Below are positions 60,288-64,000 of a stretch of DNA of 64,000 bases, piece after piece. A program made the translations under genes and the position numbers. Below the pieces are notes generated by a model, which had not been told where the DNA came from, searched no databases, and saw nothing but the letters and a program-made list of their open reading frames with translations. Source of the DNA: Liquidambar formosana (Eukaryota; Streptophyta; Magnoliopsida; Saxifragales; Altingiaceae); NCBI GenBank assembly GCA_039720395.1, contig CM077824.1, positions 20,731,046 through 20,795,045 of the forward strand, read 5' to 3'. The first letter of the stretch is position 1, and every line of letters begins with the position of its first letter.

Positions 60288-61913
60288 AATCAATTTATGA
60301 TTCATCTTCCTCTTTCTTCTTCTTCTTCTTCTTCTTCTTCTTCTTCTTCTTCTCATTATTTTTTTTATTTTTTATTTTTTTGTGGTGGGGGGGTGAATAT
60401 ATAGTAAAGGGTAACCCTTAAGCTTCCCAAAAATCCTCTCATCTCAAGAGCAATGGAATACTTTGAAACCACAAGAATAAATAATTGCACAATAGCAGTA
60501 AATAGACCTGCAACCAAGAGTTGTTCAGGCAACATTCTTGAGATTTTTTGAAGTTTTGCAAATTAAAGCCCCCTCAAATTCGGCCTCAAACTCATTTTAA
60601 AAAAAATTCTAAAACCTTCTGCGAAAGGGGAGAGTTCACCATCTCAGTGTATGGTTTTAAGGAATTCTAGAATCTTCTACACAACCTCTTAGGGAACAAC
60701 CCTCATTAGTTTGTGATTCAAGAGATAATTAGCAAATTCTTTAGTGGGCATTGCATTAATAATTCTAGTGAGGGTTACATGAAAAAATTGATAATTAGTC
60801 AAATCAACTGAGCTCTATTGCCAACAGAATCATCCAATATTCCAACCTAATGAGGATGCCTTATTAAGTTGAAAAGGTAGATCAGCCTTTATTAAAGGTA
60901 CGAAAATTGCTTAGCCACTTTTTCCCAAAACCTAGCCAAGTGTGGACATTACATCGATTTTTTCTTTATGAGGGTAACCTAAAAATATTAGGAGGTTTCC
61001 TTGTAATTTACCCTAATATTTTTATGTTATAAAGTAGGTGTCAAAAAAAGGGCTTGTTTGACTTGGCATATTTAATTAAATGTGTCATTTTTAGAAAATT
61101 TGAGAAAAATCTACTTTTGCATGAAAATATTGTGGCAACTGGCAACAATAAAATGCCAGAAAAATTTATATTTCTATATAAGAAATTAGTTTTAAATAGG
61201 ATGCAAGGGGTGTGGGGGCCTTGTTTGGCATAATTGCAAGGTAATTGAGAGGATTTAGAAAGAGACGGAAGAAGAAAGGGAGAATTGAGAGTTTTTGTTT
61301 AAGAAGGATTTGAGCATCAACCTTGAGTCATTTAGGAGAGTAACCGAACATTTTCTAAATTGGTCTTGAGTTTTGAATTGCGGTTCAATGGTCGATTTCT
61401 GAATTTTAACGATTTCATTTAATCTTTAATGGTGAATGGTGTTTTGAGTTTCAAAAATTTAATCCTGTGTGTATAACTCATCAATTGATGTGATTTTTAT
61501 ACCTCATATGCCATATCTATCAGGTAGATAGCATATGCATATCAAATTTGGTGCCTTTTTATCGAGTATATATAAGGAGAAATAATTATTCAAAGTTTTA
61601 AGGTCAAACTTTGAACTCAAATTCTTATTTCTCAATGATGCATCATGTCCAATTGGTATTTTTATGAAAATTTGACCTTTCCAGCCTTTAGTGGCCTTTT
61701 GAATTACTCAATTTGGATGATAAATGAATTTTCTATAAATTTTCAAAATTTTAGGCCAAAAAATGAGGGAAAAAAAAAACATATAAAAAATCTAGATAAT
61801 TTTGGGCCAGATCCGGATTTGGTGCAGTAGCACCACTTTTACTGCACCATCTAATAATCGCTGTGATAGCAACACGTGGCCATGAGGGGGTATGGATAGC
61901 TAAGGCCTTAAAC
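60288..61913. other. No gene seen; (TTC)n microsatellite
   Basis: (TTC)n at 60309-60352, then a G-run near 60386. The remaining 1.5 kb is AT-rich with no supported ORF. Near 61810, GATCCGGATTTGGTGCAG and TACTGCACCATCTAATAATC resemble the end of the MULE-like element at 18602, possibly a lone TIR. Confidence 0.5.
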
Positions 61914-62519
61914 TAGGGATGTTCGTCGTTTGGTTTTAGGATAGATATCAAACCAAACCATATTATAAAAAAAACAAACCAAAAAATTTCGGTTTGGTTT
62001 GTTTTGGTTTTGGTTTTAAACTTATCAAGTAACAACAAATAATCATAGATAATTATTTACCCCTAACAAAATAGTAAAAATGACAATCCAAACTCTAAAT
62101 AAATAAATAAATGAAAAGTTTTAATAAAAGCATTACATTAATAACTAAAAAACATATTAAAACATTGTATCAAAATAGAAACAGAGAGCAAAAGTTAGGG
62201 AGCAAAATAGTAAACTTTAGTTTGACTATTAACTTAATAGGTTTTGTATTTCTAATATGGTATTACCTATTTTACCTTTTTATCCTTATTTGAATAGAAA
62301 ATTTACAAACTAAACTTTAATATATAATATATCATTATCTATATATACATAATTTTTTTCCATATTTTGGTTTGGTTTGATTTGGTTTTTTTAACATGAA
62401 AACCAAAACTAAACCAATTTAATTCGGTTTTTTAAAATTGGAACCAAGCCTAAAGAAGGAAAAAACTAAGGTTTGATTTAGTTTGGTTCTCGGTTGTAAC
62501 CTAAACCATGAACACGCTA
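61914..62519. mobile_element. hAT-type MITE, AACC/GGTT-rich
   Basis: Ends TAGGGATGTTCGT and CATGAACACGCTA are imperfect inverted repeats. Flanks CCTTAAAC (61906-61913) and GCTTAAAC (62520-62527) match at 7 of 8. Arms of AACCAAACC / GGTTTGGTTT as in 25769-26454. Non-coding; the older member of the pair. Confidence 0.75.
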
Positions 62520-62527
62520 GCTTAAAC

Positions 62528-63044
62528 ACTTGATTGGGTCGTCATTTTAAAGGACAAGGTTAGAGACTGACCGCGTTAATAGCAAAATCCAAGGAGGGCA
62601 CCCGATTCAAGCCGCCAAAATCACCACCACAAAGGGTCTCCGGCGACGACGAGGTTCCATGGCTGGCTTTTGTTGTGACAATGGGTTTCAAGAGGGGGTC
62701 TTGTTTGACACAGCGAGACAGATATCGAGAAGGGGAGGCAGTCTTGTTTGATTTTTTTCCCAGTTCTGTCTCGCCGGCCACACAAACTCACCCACCCATC
62801 ACCACCGTCGAAACCCCTATGTAACCCATAACCACCAGTACCGTGGCGACAAAAATGAACCGACGGGATGTGGAAGCCGCCGAGAGAGAGGTGAAGAGAA
62901 GAGAGAGGGGAAGAGGCAGAGTCGCAAAGAGGAGATAGAGAGGCAGAGTCGTAGAGAGGGGAGAAAGAGAGGCAGAGTCGCAGAGAAGAGAGAGAGAGGG
63001 CGAGTGGGAGATGGCAAAGCAATTCGCGATGTGATTTTTGGGGA
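62528..63044. other. GC-richer strip with 28-29-bp minisatellite
   Basis: Three units beginning AGGCAGAGTCG lie at 62913, 62941 and 62970 within a long purine-rich run (62875-63000). Open minus-strand frames here (for example 62621-63133) are Ser/Leu repeats of the minisatellite and are not convincing genes. The strip could be the 5' part of a gene whose body is not recognisable. It abuts the Helitron end. Confidence 0.5.
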
Positions 63045-64000
63045 CTAGTAAGTAAAGCACGCGCAAGGCGCGTGCCCAGTATTTTTTGAAGGATTGCTGG
63101 TGATGTACTTTTATGTGGTATTGGTATTTGCATGTGATTGAATGTGTAGATAAAAAAAAAATTTTTAATAAGTCATGTTGAAAAAGTACTAAAAGAAATT
63201 AATTAAATGCAATAATTGGGTAAAGAATAGACATTATAAAGAGATTTTTTAATCTAGAGGTAAATGAAATTTAAGTATATATACATGCCAAGTGTTACAA
63301 AGTAATTGTAATAGGAATTGTATTCTGTAGATTTTTTTAGTGACTTTGCAGCTGTAATTTTTGGTATGCTTGGTGCTATTTTGGTAATAGCTGATTTGTA
63401 GTTATTGTGTAGAGCATTTTCTTCTTCGGCAAGTTCTTGAGTCTTGATGTACCTAAACAAATACAAGGTATGTAGTTACGATAATGTATTGCTTTGAAAA
63501 AGTAGCTAAATAAATGAAAAGTATGAGGGAAGTTACTTACTTTGATTTTGTATCGTAGCAAATTATTAGAGCAAATCGTGTTGTTGCTGTTTTGTAGTCC
63601 ATCTGCAAGTTGATTTTTTTTATATAATTTTGTAAGTATGTGTGTGTATAAATATTGGTTAATGAAAATGACTGAAGTTTTTCGCTTGAGCTCATCATAC
63701 TCCTTGTGGGAGTTTGAAGAGTAGTAATTATGATATATCTTTGTCTTCAGCCAAATCAACGTAGTATTTATTAATATCTGCACTCTCCTCAATTGAATCT
63801 ACGTATAAAGAAATGTTAGTTGTGTTAGGTAATGCTAAATGATATTAAATAATAGATACATTTGTCATGATTTGTTAAAAAAAAGTGATTAAATGGATTG
63901 AGATATTAGAATAAGTAGGGTAAAATGTGATTACCTTATATATGTTTGGGAGATGGCGTTACTCTCTTTGTTGGTTTAGAGAGTTGCTTGTATAATATTG
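63045..64000 (-). mobile_element. Helitron 3' end, element runs off the window
   Basis: On the minus strand the sequence reads GCACGCGCCTTGCGCGTGC (63075-63057; 7-bp GC stem, 5-nt loop), then TTTACTTA, then CTAG followed by T at 63044. A GC hairpin about 8-12 nt before a CTRR end inserted next to T is the Helitron 3' signature. The 5' end (TC) would lie beyond 64000. The 950 bp inside show no Rep/helicase; the ORFs at 63254-63466 and 63376-63792 (-) are unrecognised. Confidence 0.7.

Noticed and set aside
60066..60356. Minus-strand ORF beginning with an Arg run
   Set aside because: Translation of the (TTC)n microsatellite at 60309-60352; the coding signal there is on the plus strand (LINE RNase H).
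62621..63133. 170-codon minus-strand ORF rich in Ser and Leu
   Set aside because: Driven by the purine minisatellite (AGGCAGAGTCG units), open in several frames at once, and it crosses the Helitron boundary.

Overview
This is a window of flowering-plant (probably eudicot) nuclear DNA. It is AT-rich, its genes are cut by GT-AG introns, and it is packed with plant-type transposable elements: LINEs with poly-A tails, LTR elements primed by initiator tRNA-Met, hAT, MULE and PIF/Harbinger MITEs, and a Helitron end. There are no operons, bacterial ribosome-binding sites or CRISPR arrays. The species cannot be fixed from the sequence.

Two gene families are present. The first is a tandem family of seven-exon ankyrin-type genes with four loci on the + strand: ankA (9827-13390), ankB (14631-18533), ankC (23098-25248, with two stray copies of its last exon at 34305 and 35634) and ankD (54861-58229). 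Only ankA reads open through all seven exons, giving 432 aa. B, C and D are broken by deletions, stops, lost splice sites and inserted transposons. The second is a FAR1-RELATED SEQUENCE (FRS) gene on the - strand (50403-54333). It keeps its MULE-derived core, SWIM finger and five small in-frame C-terminal exons, but it lacks its 5' end and a solo-LTR-like insert splits it.

Layout: 1-5.65 kb is a duplicated block, S1. A partial third copy, S3, lies at 6.5-8.5 kb, and a second copy, S2, at 38.2-46.3 kb carries two extra LINEs. The ankA and ankB loci occupy 9.8-18.5 kb, with a 2.0-kb LTR element in ankB. A DNA-transposon patch covers 18.6-22.3 kb, including a MULE nested in a hAT element. The ankC region spans 22.7-37 kb and is split by a very young 6.6-kb non-coding LTR element whose LTRs differ at one site. 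From 46.3 to 50.4 kb I see no gene. The FRS gene follows, then ankD with a LINE downstream, more MITEs, a GC-richer strip with minisatellites, and a Helitron 3' terminus that leaves the window.

The duplicated blocks let insertions be compared with their empty sites. Many elements below are therefore bounded by target-site duplications (TSDs) and, in several cases, confirmed by an uninterrupted paralogue inside the same window.
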